64,000 nt of DNA, from assembly GCA_018398575.1 (NCBI GenBank), contig JAGTXZ010000003.1:2356001-2420000 (forward strand), read 5' to 3'. Numbering within the stretch: the first letter of the stretch is position 1; each line of letters opens with the position of its first letter. The notes beneath the pieces were generated by a model. The model made no database searches, had not been told where the DNA came from, and was given only the letters and a program-made list of their open reading frames with translations. The translations under genes and the position numbers were made by a program. This document shows positions 44,158-54,804 of the stretch, one piece after another. Source of the stretch: Ampelomyces quisqualis (lineage: Eukaryota > Ascomycota > Dothideomycetes > Pleosporales > Phaeosphaeriaceae).

Positions 44158-46515
44158 CTACAACCTCGACAATCCAGCAATCTCCCTCGGCGCATGATAA
44201 TTCGGAACCTTCATATCCAGCGCCGCACCAGAGTAACCAAGATCCTCGCCCGTCAAAACAGCACACTTCTCGCCGATCAGCAGCGCAGTACTATACGTGT
44301 TGCAGCCCACGTTATCAGGACAAATGGACAAGTCAGCGACCTTGAGACCCTTGACACCATGCACGTTGAGGCGCTCGTCGAGAACGCCGTGCTTGACGAT
44401 CGAGTTGCCGTTGCGCGGTGCCATGGAGCACGTGCCGAGGGAGTGCCAGGTTGTTTCGACATGGCCTGCATAAGTGTTAGTATGCTTGCAGAGTGATAAT
44501 ATGTGGGAGATGAATGCGTACGCTTAGTCCAGTCAATGACGTGGTTGATATCTGCTTTCGAGTATTCCAACGGCGGCAGAATCTCTTGACAATTCGAGTT
44601 CAGGAAGTTCGGCTCAGGCGATCGACCCTTCTCAAGTGGCATCGTCCAGCTGCCGTGTTGAATGCCTGCCGTGATGTTGCCAGGGAGTGCGTACGCGTTC
44701 GTGGTCGCGAGGTCCATGTCATTTGCGCGGGCTGGGCTGTCGAATGCGTAGAAGGGATGCATGGCCTGGACTTCGCCGGCGTAAGCGTCCATGCGGCGCG
44801 CGGTTTCGCGGGACTTGACGTAGCCCCATACCATGGGTGCCATGTCGCGTTTATCATTCATGAAGCCGGCATCGAAGTCGGGGGCTTCGTAGGGGTTGGG
44901 AGAAACGATGTGGGTGGAGCCACGGGAGAAGGGATACTCTAATCAATTGGTTAGCGCGGTGATGGTAGTCTATCTCATGGACAAGGTACGTACCTAGGAA
45001 GTGAAACATGGTGAAGAACTTGCCCGGAGGCATGACCATGTGGTCGCCAAACCAGCCCGCAATTACAGAATAATGCATGACGGGCTTGTCGGGCTTGTCT
45101 TTGAAGTAACTGTCCCAGCCCGAGCGGAATTCGGGACACGGCCAGCTGTCCATCATTTTCAACTCCTCCTCGGTAGGACGGATCTTGACACCTGCTTCGA
45201 TACCATTTGTGGCGAGTGGTCCAGTGCCGTTGATGTTCCATTGCTGGAAGACGCGCTCTTGAGTCGCAGGGTCACCACGCGCGAAGTCGTCGAAAGACTC
45301 GACATGCGGCTTTGCGCGATAGGTAGCGAATGTGAGACTGTGACACATCCATTAGCGACAAAGTCTAAATTGAGAGTATGAACTTACTAGTGATCCTGGA
45401 AATTGAGACCAACACCGGGCAAGTCGACAAGCGGCTTGACGCCAGCTTTGCGGAGCTTCTCTGGGTCACCGATACCAGAGCGCTGGAGAATGAGTGGCGA
45501 GCTCAGTGTTCCGCCAGACACAATGATTTGCTTGCGTGCTTTGATGATGCGCGACGGCGTTTCACCGCTAGCCAGATGCTTGGTAGGAACCACCTTGACG
45601 CCGACGGCGCGGTCGCCTTCGAGAACGACCTAGAGGACATGAGTGACTGGTATCAAGTGTACTGCTGGAATCACAGCTTACCTTTTCCACCTTGTTGCTG
45701 GTCAAGAGATGCAAGTTCTGGTGCACCGACCGTGTGCTATGTATGTATCCATGCGCAGAGTCCGATCGTCGGCCAGTGTCCCGGTTGATCCACTTGAGCC
45801 AATGCTCAGCACCGTGACCAGTGACCAAGTCCTGAAGATCATCGGTGGTTGGAATACCTTGAGTCTCGACGGCGCGAAGGAAGTCCTCCTTGATTGGATA
45901 GCAGTAGTTGCCAAAAGAGACCTTGATTGGGCCTTCGAAGCCATGGATATCGCGGTTGTTGCAGGATCGCTGGTAGGTTTCGTGCTTCTTCATCAGGGGG
46001 ATAAGCTCTTTGGTGGTCCAGCCCTTGGCTTGGAAGTCATCGTAATCGGAAGCAGAGGCACGGGTGTACATCTAGCTGGGGTTAGTCGCAAAACCACTTC
46101 AAGCTATGAACGCACCCACCATGAAGTTGATGGAAGAACCTCCACCAAGGATATGAGCACAGGGCACGACCGCTCGGCGTCCGTCAAGCCATTCCGATGG
46201 TCGTGAGTAATAGAAAGAGGCAGTCTTGCTATCCAGCTTCATGTTCCTAGGGTAAATACCTGGGCGGAAGACCCAAGGGTTGTTCAAATTGTTCTCTCCG
46301 CCCTCAATCAAGAGAACTTGGAGATTGTGGTCTAGGTTAGCCAATCGGCCTGCGACGACGCAACCACATCTATCCATGTAAGCGTATATCTTTAATGCTC
46401 TTCAAACTTTTACTTACGATCCTCCACCGCACACTATAATATCGACCTGTTGCGATTAGTGCTGAACCAGTCTTCAACCTCAGATGATCGCAAATACCTC
46501 GTCCGGGATCGTCAT
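44158..46515 (-). CDS. Alcohol oxidase, peroxisomal GMC flavoprotein (methanol oxidase type)
   Basis: Eight exons on the minus strand: 46498-46515 (18 nt), 46418-46446 (29 nt), 46120-46369, 45682-46071, 45388-45629, 44994-45337, 44522-44938 and 44158-44465, totalling 1998 nt or 665 residues, the usual AOX length. The splices give MTIPDEVDIIVCGGGSCGCV (FAD-binding GGGSCG), ILGGGSSINFMMYTRASASD (GMC signature 1), GGTLSSPLILQRSGIG (signature 2), WHSLGTCSM (active-site His) and DNVGCNTYSTALLIGEK. The C-terminus is SRL, a good type 1 peroxisomal targeting signal. The enzyme oxidises methanol or short alcohols to aldehydes with H2O2. In plant-associated fungi it is linked to methanol from pectin. 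Two very short 5' exons make automatic models likely to lose the start. Confidence 0.94.
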
Positions 46516-48402
46516 CCTGATTTCGCCCTCGTAATACTCCAAGTATGCTGAGGCAGTTGGATGAAGAGTGCTTGAAACTGATGCTTTTTGTGCTGAAAAT
46601 CGGTGTTACCACAGAAGCACAAGTCAACCGGGCATGACCTCCAACTGGGGTACCACCAGCTGCCTTTAAACCAAGCGACCCCGCATCTATAAGATCTTCG
46701 GCGACGGGCGTCAAGGAGATCCAGCGCCTAAGTCCAGGGCCCCTCGTACTTGCCGTCGCATCCCGGTCTAACATGGGCAAAGTGCATGCACCAGAAAGAG
46801 GGGAAAGTATCTGTTTCCACTGGGCGTCATGAATGTACGGTAATTCTGCACAAACAGGTTAGGTGCCGATGCTTTCCCTGTCCATGAGCTTGGTGTGGAC
46901 TCTGTGGAGGAGACCCAGGCCTGTACAGCTGTCGCGAACGTATAAGACCCGAGCGGATCCGCAAATGTACTGCGCCGTTCACAGGGTCCGCGCAGCATGA
47001 TTGAGGAAGTACCTTGGAAGTGATTGGTCTGAGATGTTGGCGAGGGCTATCTACCGTTAGGGCGGTACGAGTTTAACACTTGCACTGGACTAGGCGCTGC
47101 AGTACATCGTTTTGTGGACTGCGCTCATGCGGAGGCATGACACATCCAGTAAGCAAGGGGGTATGCTGGGCCCACCTCTTTTACACGAGACTTGCGGATC
47201 CGTATTATGTATGAGCTTGCTGGCGTGGTAGATGAGATCCTGGGCTTCATGAGAGACTCCATCTGACCAGCGACGACCTGAATATTACACGAGACAGTAT
47301 TAAAATCTCCCACACGGAGAACAAACCACGGCCGATGAGTAGATCTATCCAACTTGTTGAGCTGCAATTGATATGCCCTCACTCAATACTGTATCCGAAA
47401 GTCTGTCGAGGTGCAGGGTGATGGCACTTGAAGCTATGTAGCTGCGGCAGAGCTTGCTTCTAGCTCCACGCGCTTGTGCGGAGGGCTTGCGGCACTCACG
47501 TCTGAGTCGTGGGAGAACGTGTTGTTCGTGGAACAGTCGGATGTGGGGTGCAGTAGGGGCTTACAGCTTGGCGTGAACGCTAATGCAAGAAAGTGCGGGG
47601 TTCGTGTCCGCGGCCAACCGTTTCGACGAATGTTATGCCGCCTGAGCCTACGGAGTATTCCAGCAGACATTGAGACATCTTGCACTTATCCGTGTTCGTT
47701 CTGAGATGCTGTTCGCTGACTAGCTGCTCTTTATACTCGATGATCTGAAAGACATGTTGCGATCGAGCAGCATAGGCATTCAATTGCGACGGAGCGCTGG
47801 AATCATCACTGGTCTAGCTAGATCTGCCATGCCCATTCGCTCTGCATTATGTTGGTGATGCGACTGCGCTAAGTGACGGATCTGCTCAGCTTGGAGATCA
47901 GTTACAAGGGATGTTGCTCGACCGCATAGCCGACCAAACATTGATGCAATCAAGGATAATATGGTCGAGATTGTTCACATGATATGTTGTCCTTGGGAGT
48001 CATTAGGTGGTAGAGTAATGGGAGGTGTCGCGCTGGAAGCAAAGCGTGAATATGCCTCAACGATGTCACAGCCTCGCATGTCGATACTTGGAAGAACGAG
48101 GCTATTGGACGATTACGATTGTAAATTCCCGGCCTGTTCCATAGTGTTGTGGTGTGTTGGAATGACATCGTATGGTTGAAACAAAGACAGCTCAGATCAT
48201 TATTCGACCCGCTTTAATACATTGTGCCCCCTTGAGGCGCCGAAAATATGTACAAGGTATGAAGTCCCCAGGCCCATGATACGACCGCAGACCGGGTATC
48301 GCTGTCTTGAATCCTAGTAACGCCTGTAATGCTTTTGGAGAGTGGAGGAAATAAACAAACGCTATGCCGAATCGTTGGAAGGGAGAAGATTCCCAAAACA
48401 AC
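46516..48402. other. Intergenic region upstream of alcohol oxidase and downstream of alternative oxidase
   Basis: About 1.9 kb without a supported gene. Minus-strand frames of 60-136 codons show no motifs. It contains a TACGGAGTA motif at 47649-47657. Part of it must be the alcohol oxidase promoter. Confidence 0.5.
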
Positions 48403-49676
48403 TCAAATGATCTCATGTCGTTCCCAACCAGTGGGTTTGGAATGCTGCAGACCCTTGGTCGGGTGTGGCTCGTTGGGATCCCTGTACTCGCTGACGAAGG
48501 GGTTGGGGTCGTTCTTCTGATCGAGGTTACCGAAGGTGTGGTTGACTTCGCGATGCTTACTCTCATCTGCGCGAACTATCGAATATTAGTCGTAGTTTTA
48601 TCAAAGTTTGGGGACATTGCTTACTGTAGAGAAGTAGGTCGCGCATCGTTCGGTGACCCTCAGGCATCTTCCAGTAGTCGACGGCGATCTCGGGAGCTTG
48701 CATCTTCTCCCATTTTGGTAGGCGGCCTGCGTCGAGATCCTTTATTTGATGTGTGTAGGTGTAGACCGCCTCTTCTTCGAGATATCCTACCAAACGATGA
48801 ACGATGCGGGGGCTGATAAGATACGCGAAAAACATGGCATTGCACCAAACGCCTATCAAAAGGTTAGTGATGATGGCCGTTGAGCTGAAGTGCGCTTGCA
48901 CATACCCTGAGCTGCAAGAACCATGAAGCGCATGAACCGTCCAGGTCGCTGCATCTTCATGAAGACGAGCAGATGCATACGCTCGTTATAACTTTCCTCG
49001 AGCAGAGTTTCGATCCTGACAAGCCATTAGCGCACGTCAGGCTGGATAGCTCTCAGCTGCTTACCATCCATTGTCGCGCTTCATACGCCTCATGGAATGC
49101 AGGTGTCGGATCATGCCGGCAACCATTCCCGGAACACCGGCGATACTCTCTAGGAAGACATTTCTGATCATGTACTTCTCCTCCGTCATGCCATATTTGC
49201 GCTGTGCCGCCTTTGGGTCCTTTTCGTTGAGGGCCACGGCCTTTTCGTGCTTGTAGCCTGTCGCAAAATCGAGACCCCAGCGCATGAACTTTACGGCTAG
49301 AAGTGCGACCTTGTCGGAAGTAGTCTCAGCTTCGCGGTGCGCAACGGCGACTGCATTCATCTGCTCTTCTGTATAGGCTGGGTTGTATCAGTCTCTGCGT
49401 TGTGATGGTCTGCGAGCAGTGCTTACCTGGATGCTCCCATGCCGCAGGAGTTTTCCTGACTTTTTCTGTCTGCTTCTGTTCGAAAAACTCCTTGATTTTG
49501 GGGCTGTTTGGCGAGGAGGAAAAGTGCCGTTGGCTCGTCGGGGCAAGCTGAATGTGCTGTGCTACGAAAAAGGACGAGCAACATCGAAGGGTAGAGCCAT
49601 TGATGGTCTTGAGAATCTCAGTCGCGGCCTGCTTGGAGGCTGTTGGACCTCGAAGTACTGTTCTTGTGAAGATCAT
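48403..49676 (-). CDS. AOX: Alternative oxidase, mitochondrial ubiquinol oxidase
   Basis: Five exons on the minus strand: 49427-49676, 49065-49377, 48906-49015, 48625-48852 and 48403-48575, giving 357 residues (370 if the in-frame ATG at 49715 is used). The N-terminus is Arg/Ser/Thr-rich and looks like a mitochondrial presequence. Diiron ligands are in LEESYNERMHL, YLEEEAVYTYT and the last RADESKHREVNH, the last one rebuilt across the intron at 48576-48624. The protein takes electrons from ubiquinol straight to oxygen, bypassing complexes III and IV. A TATA box and duplicated CGG-N7-CGG sites lie upstream. Fungal forms lack the regulatory Cys of the plant enzyme. Confidence 0.96.
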
Positions 49677-49795
49677 CGATGGTAGGGTGTGGCGTGTCGC
49701 GGGAAATGTTTTCAATCGTGTGTAGGTTGAAGGTGGCCTGTATCTACTGGTGAGTGCTAATGGTGGGCAGGCGAGTCACTGAGGCACACAAGGGG

Positions 49796-49802
49796 CTTTA
49801 TA
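49796..49802 (-). promoter_or_regulatory. TATA box of the alternative oxidase gene
   Basis: On the minus strand the sequence reads TATAAAG, about 120 bp upstream of the ATG at 49676 (80 bp from the ATG at 49715), a normal promoter distance. Confidence 0.55.
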
Positions 49803-50042
49803 GGATCACGGTCATGCCAGGTTGTGACAACTAAAAATAAAAGGTCGTTGACAAAGTTCAGCACAGTCATCCATGGGTGCTAGGGCAGCCGCTATCGACA
49901 CCATACACGTGTTACGGCAGGGCCGGTGAGCAAATAGGGGCCGTTGGGATGCCGAACTTGTCGAATAATTTTCGTTGTGCCGCTTGGGGTGTCTCGTGCG
50001 GTGAGGACTTTGCGGCGACTGTGTTATGTTGTTGTCATCGAG

Positions 50043-50108
50043 CTCAGCTAAATCCCGAGTTCTCCCGGTTCGGAACTCAGCTAAATCCCGAGCTCTCCCG
50101 GTTCGGCG
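50043..50108 (-). repeat. Tandem 33-bp repeat carrying two CGG-N7-CGG (AIM-like) sites
   Basis: Two 33-bp units (50043-50075 and 50076-50108) differ by one base in the shared 31. On the minus strand each unit contains CGG, seven bases, CGG (50055-50067 and 50088-50100). This is the layout of the alternative oxidase induction motif (AIM) bound by the zinc-cluster regulators AOD2/AOD5 in Neurospora crassa. It is in the same orientation as the gene and about 380-425 bp upstream of its ATG. A role here is inferred from that match. Confidence 0.55.
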
Positions 50109-51500
50109 ATCGGGCAAACTGAAGACTGACCACGACCATCTCACGCATATTTGGCTAGTAAAATCACCCAGGGCGCAGATATCCTACAATAGAATGGTGT
50201 GAGGATTGTATGATCTTGGTGCCTACGTGCGTCGATGTGGCGTTCGGAGGCTGTACAAGAAAGAATCCAGCAAATGAGAGAGGATTGGTATAATCCTAAT
50301 TGATCTGTTTCTTCTTTGGTAGGTCGGCTGGTACGCTGGTCGACCATCCTTGGCGTACGGAGTACTGGCATCTGCTTCCCCGATCCTGAAGATGCAGCAT
50401 TTACTGAATATTGAAGCCGCTCTCGCCTGACTTGGTCGAGATCTCGTTCTGTTCCACGCTAGAAACGGATGCCGCCGAGGGACCCGTGTTCAGATGCTGG
50501 ACAAACTGCTTGATTGCATCGTCACTGCCCTGTGCCTCGCCTTGGACCTGTGCCGCATCAGCGCTGGAATTGATAGCGGCGTGCTGGTACGAACACTTCC
50601 GTCGGACGTGTTGGTGACGAAGCCCGTGACACCAATGCGCTTAGCCTGCCTCTGGGTGTATGATCTGGACGCCATGTCAATGAAAGGTAGTTATTTCCGA
50701 AGTTGGACATACCTGAAGTTCACGCCCTGGACCTCGCCATCCACTGTGTACGAAATCTACTTGGGCCCGTTAGCCCTGCCACCTGCACTGGCCACTCGAC
50801 TTCACCGGCGCAACGAACTCGCTTGGTGGACATGCTGCCTGTCGTGCATTCGCCTCGGAAACTGTCTGAGATGATTGTGGCCTGTACGGAGTACCGACAT
50901 GTCTCAGGACTGTATCACCGACCCGATGCTGTTGCAGAGCGCCGACGTCATGGCGACTGTTTGGTACAGTAGTGAGTAGATACGTGCCGGAACAGGTGAC
51001 GACCCCTGCAGCTAGCCATTCATGATGAGGGATGCGGGCGGGGCCTTGGACCATCACCCGTCACCCGTCACCCCAAGACTCAAGACTAAGAGCGCCGTTT
51101 GTGCCCAGCGGACACGCAGTTCCATCTCCCACCCATCTGCATCCCAACACTGCATCGCATCCATGAGCGTCCGGCGGTCGCGCGTCTGCTGGTGGGTGGA
51201 CGACGCTTACGCCGTACTCCGCATCGGGCTACACACCAAAGGAAATTAGTGTCGCGTTCAATCTCGCGTGCTCGGACCGCCCCTGATTCGGATTGCTGAG
51301 GCCTACAACTCAGCAACAGCCGCGTATCACCCATGCGTCTCCACAAACACCGTTGAACCCCATCTTCTGCAGCGCCCACCACAGTCTGCAGAAGCAAGTC
51401 ACTTCCATTCCTTTTGTTGTCCTTGCCTTCGCCATTCCTTACCCTTGCCTTGGTCACGTTATCTTCAGCGCCGCACGCCTCAGCCACTCGCATCGCAACC
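50109..51500. other. Intergenic region, no supported gene
   Basis: About 1.4 kb between the AOX promoter repeat and the next plus-strand gene. TACGGAGTA occurs at 50356-50364 and 50885-50893. Overlapping frames of 60-143 codons show no motif. The last 150 bp are pyrimidine-rich leader. Confidence 0.5.
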
Positions 51501-52973
51501 ATGGCCACTACGGACACGACACCCTCTCCTCCGCTTGAGCGCGCTGGTTCGCCCGAGCCCTGGGCGGTGCCGTCCCTTGCCCTGGGCGCAGTTCCTCTGC
51601 TTGATCGTTCTGTGTCGACCGCGTCTTCCGTGTCGTCGGTCTCCGGACGCTCTGCGAGCTCCAGGCTGTCCGACGGCGGCCGGAGGCGGGGCTACATGCG
51701 CCCGGAAGGAACCCAGTTCTCCAAGTCGGCACGCAACAGAGAAAGCGTCCAAAATCTCGGCACCATTGCCCATCTGCAATACTATTTTGCTCGCACCGGA
51801 CTGCTGGACACGGCGACCGGACGCGTCGCAAAGTCGCGCAAGTCTGCGTCGCGTAGTGCCAGTGGAAATGAGTCACCGCTGTCTCCCCTCGACGGTTCGT
51901 TTTCGCTCGCGTCGCCCGATGCAGACCATCTGGCCGAGGGCTTCGTCGAGTCTCCTATCGACGAGGCCACCTCTTTTAGTTGGGAGGACAATGAGCCCAT
52001 GATGCTCCCGCCGACCGTCAGCACCTACAAGAACAACCCCGTGTACCTGCCTCCGCCGCCCGACATGACCGTCCTCCGCCGAGAGCTTCGCGAGTCGCTT
52101 GGAGAGGCCATGAAACATCTGCGTGAGCTGGAAAAGAGCTTTGGAGGCGACCAGCCCATCGATTCAGACCAGTCGAGCTGGTTTGAGATACAAGGTCTGA
52201 ACCTCCTCGATGTTACGACTCTGGCCATCAAGGCCGCAAAGAGCTACTACACTGCACACGAAGAACCGCAACGCCTGTATGCTTTACGATCTGAACGACA
52301 GATCCGAAAAGAACTGTACCAAGTACTGGAAGTGCTGAAACGCTTGGCCATACGTAACTTTGCCAACGGAGTGCAGCCCTACGAGACCATACAAATCAAG
52401 CAGTGGGTCGTGGATATTGGCAAGCTGCTCGACACGGAAGAAGAAAAGGAAAGTCAGGAGCAGGAAGAAAGGGAGCATTGTTCGTGGAGGGAGGGCGACT
52501 GGACTGGCAAGGAACGCGAGAGGGAACTTTTGTTTCTCCGTTCGTTTGACAGCAGTTCAGAAGCTCTCCCCGACTGGACTGAGCCCAAGGATGGACAGCT
52601 TCCCACGCCTTTTCTATCAGTACTCCAGAACGGTCTCCGACTGGTGCACCTGCACAACACCCTTGTGCGAAAATCACGACGCCAGTTTGAGGAGATCAAG
52701 CAGTATCACACCGACACCGCGAAACCGTATCGATGCGCCGATAACCTACGATATTGGGTCAAAGCGGCTGAGCTGCGCTGGGACATCAAATTGGACGTCG
52801 ATGTCATGGGCATTGTCCACAGCGACGACGACACTGCTTGGAAGAAGCTTGACGCTGCCCTTCTCAAATGGTGTCAGGGTGTGCGTGAGGAAATTACCTC
52901 GGAGTGGCAGAAGCAGAAGAATCAGGCCCGGACGCCGACCCTGCAAATCGACCCCAACTACGAGACTTTGTAA
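51501..52973 (+). CDS. Conserved fungal protein of unknown function
   Basis: A single exon of 490 residues; the start MATTDTTPSPPLERAGSPEP lies in the context ACCATGGCC. The first 200 residues are disordered, Ser/Pro/Arg-rich (SVSTASSVSSVSGRSASSRL). An ordered, mainly helical region follows from about residue 205 (PPPPDMTVLRRELRESLGEA) with SYYTAHEEPQRLYALRSERQ, an acidic coiled-coil segment EEEKESQEQEEREH, and a conserved-looking end LRWDIKLDVDVMGIVHSDDD. No signal peptide, transmembrane segment or named domain is visible. The globular C-terminal half suggests a real conserved protein, possibly a signalling or cytoskeletal adaptor, but I do not assign a function. Confidence 0.75.
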   Translation: MATTDTTPSPPLERAGSPEPWAVPSLALGAVPLLDRSVSTASSVSSVSGRSASSRLSDGGRRRGYMRPEGTQFSKSARNRESVQNLGTIAHLQYYFARTGLLDTATGRVAKSRKSASRSASGNESPLSPLDGSFSLASPDADHLAEGFVESPIDEATSFSWEDNEPMMLPPTVSTYKNNPVYLPPPPDMTVLRRELRESLGEAMKHLRELEKSFGGDQPIDSDQSSWFEIQGLNLLDVTTLAIKAAKSYYTAHEEPQRLYALRSERQIRKELYQVLEVLKRLAIRNFANGVQPYETIQIKQWVVDIGKLLDTEEEKESQEQEEREHCSWREGDWTGKERERELLFLRSFDSSSEALPDWTEPKDGQLPTPFLSVLQNGLRLVHLHNTLVRKSRRQFEEIKQYHTDTAKPYRCADNLRYWVKAAELRWDIKLDVDVMGIVHSDDDTAWKKLDAALLKWCQGVREEITSEWQKQKNQARTPTLQIDPNYETL

Positions 52974-53515
52974 AGAACGATATACATACCCGTCATGCAC
53001 GATCCGGACATCACCATCTCATCTCATTCTTTGTCACATAATTCTCGCATACCATGCTTTTATAATTTGTACGACCGCATCCGAACAGCCCATGGCCCAC
53101 ACAACATCACCACTCAACCATTTCTATTCGTTATCAACAACCATAAGTATCTTCACATCAGAACATATTTTTCCTAATATTCAAAGCCATCTTGAGAAGG
53201 CGAAAGATACCCCAATTTTTGTGTGCAACAAAGACCAACTGTTGCTAGACAGCTTTAATACTTGAGCACTTTTTACAAGCAAGTGCTGCACCACTCTCCC
53301 CTTTTCGGTTGGATATGCCCCGCGGGAGCATGTCCGCGTGTATGATATGAGATAGTCAGGATAGATGAGCAAACCATGAACAGTCTCATGATGGACTGGT
53401 AGCAAACGTCGAGTCACCTTTCAATCTGGCTTAAGTATGATGCTTGTGATGTTACCATCCACTTTCTGCAGCGCCTCTGCACCACCTGGATTCTGAATGA
53501 TACCATCGGAAAGTT
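52974..53515. other. Convergent intergenic region
   Basis: About 540 bp between the 3' ends of the orphan gene and the HEM4 gene. It is AT-rich and holds 3' untranslated sequence; I see no gene. Confidence 0.55.
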
Positions 53516-54451
53516 TTATATTCTTGAGCTATCGACATCGAACGCTTGTATACCTTCTGCTATACCCTCAGGGCTTGGCTTTTTTGCGCACACATCGGGC
53601 GAGAAGCTAAATTCATCCTCCAGATAATCGCGCGTCGTCGGACCTATAGTGGCGATCTTGACGTCCTCTCTACGAGCCGTTCCTATCACACGCCCCGTTT
53701 GCGAGTCTAACATGCCCAGGCTTTCCAGCATGGCTTCACACCCAGTGGGAGAGAACACAACCACCCATTGCTGTACGCAGCCATTCTCGACGTTCTCACG
53801 CCATATCGATGTGAAGTTCTCCCTGAATGAACGCATCTCAGCGGTCTCGTAGATGACCAACTCGTCGATTTTACACCTCTTTTCCTCGCCAAGCGCATCT
53901 GCTTGCATCGTCTTTGGGATAATATCTCGTCGTTTGTCGCCTACGAGGAAAAGTAACCCAGGCTTTTCTGGGCCCGGGTAGAGGGCGTTATAATGCTCAA
54001 GCATGTAGGCCGCGAGTGCTTCGCCATTGCCAGTATGTTCTCCGAGGATCGGACACTTTAGATCCAAGGACCTCAATCCACGAGCTGTGGCCGGACCAAC
54101 GACGTACAACGGCACGCTGCCAGGGAGCAAATTGTCAACGGCATGTTTCCCCTGTTCGCGAATGTCCTCGACGATTTTTGCGAAAGCTTCGACTGCTCGC
54201 TGCGACGTGAATATGAGTGCACCATACGTCGCAAGCCCTCTGTTTGCCGTCGGTACAAAGCCCTTGCTGGTGATATGCGTTTGCACCTCGTTCAAGGTGT
54301 CTCGCTTGAAGCGGTGCTCAAGGACGGGCACGAAGACAGGAGTGTATCGGCCGTGATCCAGGGCCGTAAAGAGTTCTTCATACGTATCTGTCGGCGCAGA
54401 CTTGGTCTTTAAGAGTAAGATGGGAATGTTGCCCCGCGATTGTTCCGACAT
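53516..54451 (-). CDS. HEM4: Uroporphyrinogen-III synthase
   Basis: A single exon of 311 residues from ATG 54451 (MSEQSRGNIPILLLKT). An in-frame ATG at 54556 would add 35 residues without family support. It shows the two-lobe HemD/HEM4 pattern: FVPVLEHRF, ALIFTSQRAVEAFAKIV, PLYVVGPATARGLRSL in the first lobe, then GLLFLVGDKRRDIIPKTM, IDELVIYETAE, WVVVFSPTGCEAMLESL and ATIGPTTRDYLEDE in the second. The enzyme cyclises hydroxymethylbilane to uroporphyrinogen III in the cytosolic part of haem synthesis. It is divergent from BFR1, 353 bp apart. Confidence 0.93.
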   Translation of the reverse strand: MSEQSRGNIPILLLKTKSAPTDTYEELFTALDHGRYTPVFVPVLEHRFKRDTLNEVQTHITSKGFVPTANRGLATYGALIFTSQRAVEAFAKIVEDIREQGKHAVDNLLPGSVPLYVVGPATARGLRSLDLKCPILGEHTGNGEALAAYMLEHYNALYPGPEKPGLLFLVGDKRRDIIPKTMQADALGEEKRCKIDELVIYETAEMRSFRENFTSIWRENVENGCVQQWVVVFSPTGCEAMLESLGMLDSQTGRVIGTARREDVKIATIGPTTRDYLEDEFSFSPDVCAKKPSPEGIAEGIQAFDVDSSRI

Positions 54452-54804
54452 GGTGTTGCGAATAGGTAAAGTTGAAGTGCAGCAGTGTACTGCTTCCTGG
54501 CGTATATGAGCAAAAATTGAAGGGTTGCTGAGCAACGACAAGTCGAATCGAATCAACTCATATCAGTTCAGAGCCAACGAGAGTCTGCTCATATCTCTTC
54601 CAGGAAGCGCGGTAAGCAAGTGAAGGTGGCCGTGCCGTGCCGTGTGGCGCGGTCGCTAGCGTGAGATTTCGGACCCTCGATTGTGACATAGTGTCCTCCG
54701 CGCTCAACTTTCAACCTTTTTCCACAACCAGCCTCCTCAACTCTGAATATATACATCGGTCACGCAACCTACCCAGTCAACTCATCAGCCCCATTGACTG
54801 CACC
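54452..54804. promoter_or_regulatory. Divergent promoter region of HEM4 and BFR1
   Basis: About 350 bp between two starts. A TATATA stretch around 54746-54752 lies some 55 bp upstream of the BFR1 ATG, close for a TATA box. No other clear element. Confidence 0.45.

Noticed and set aside
46370..46780. 136-codon minus-strand frame upstream of alcohol oxidase
   Set aside because: It overlaps the small first exons of alcohol oxidase in another frame and has no motif.
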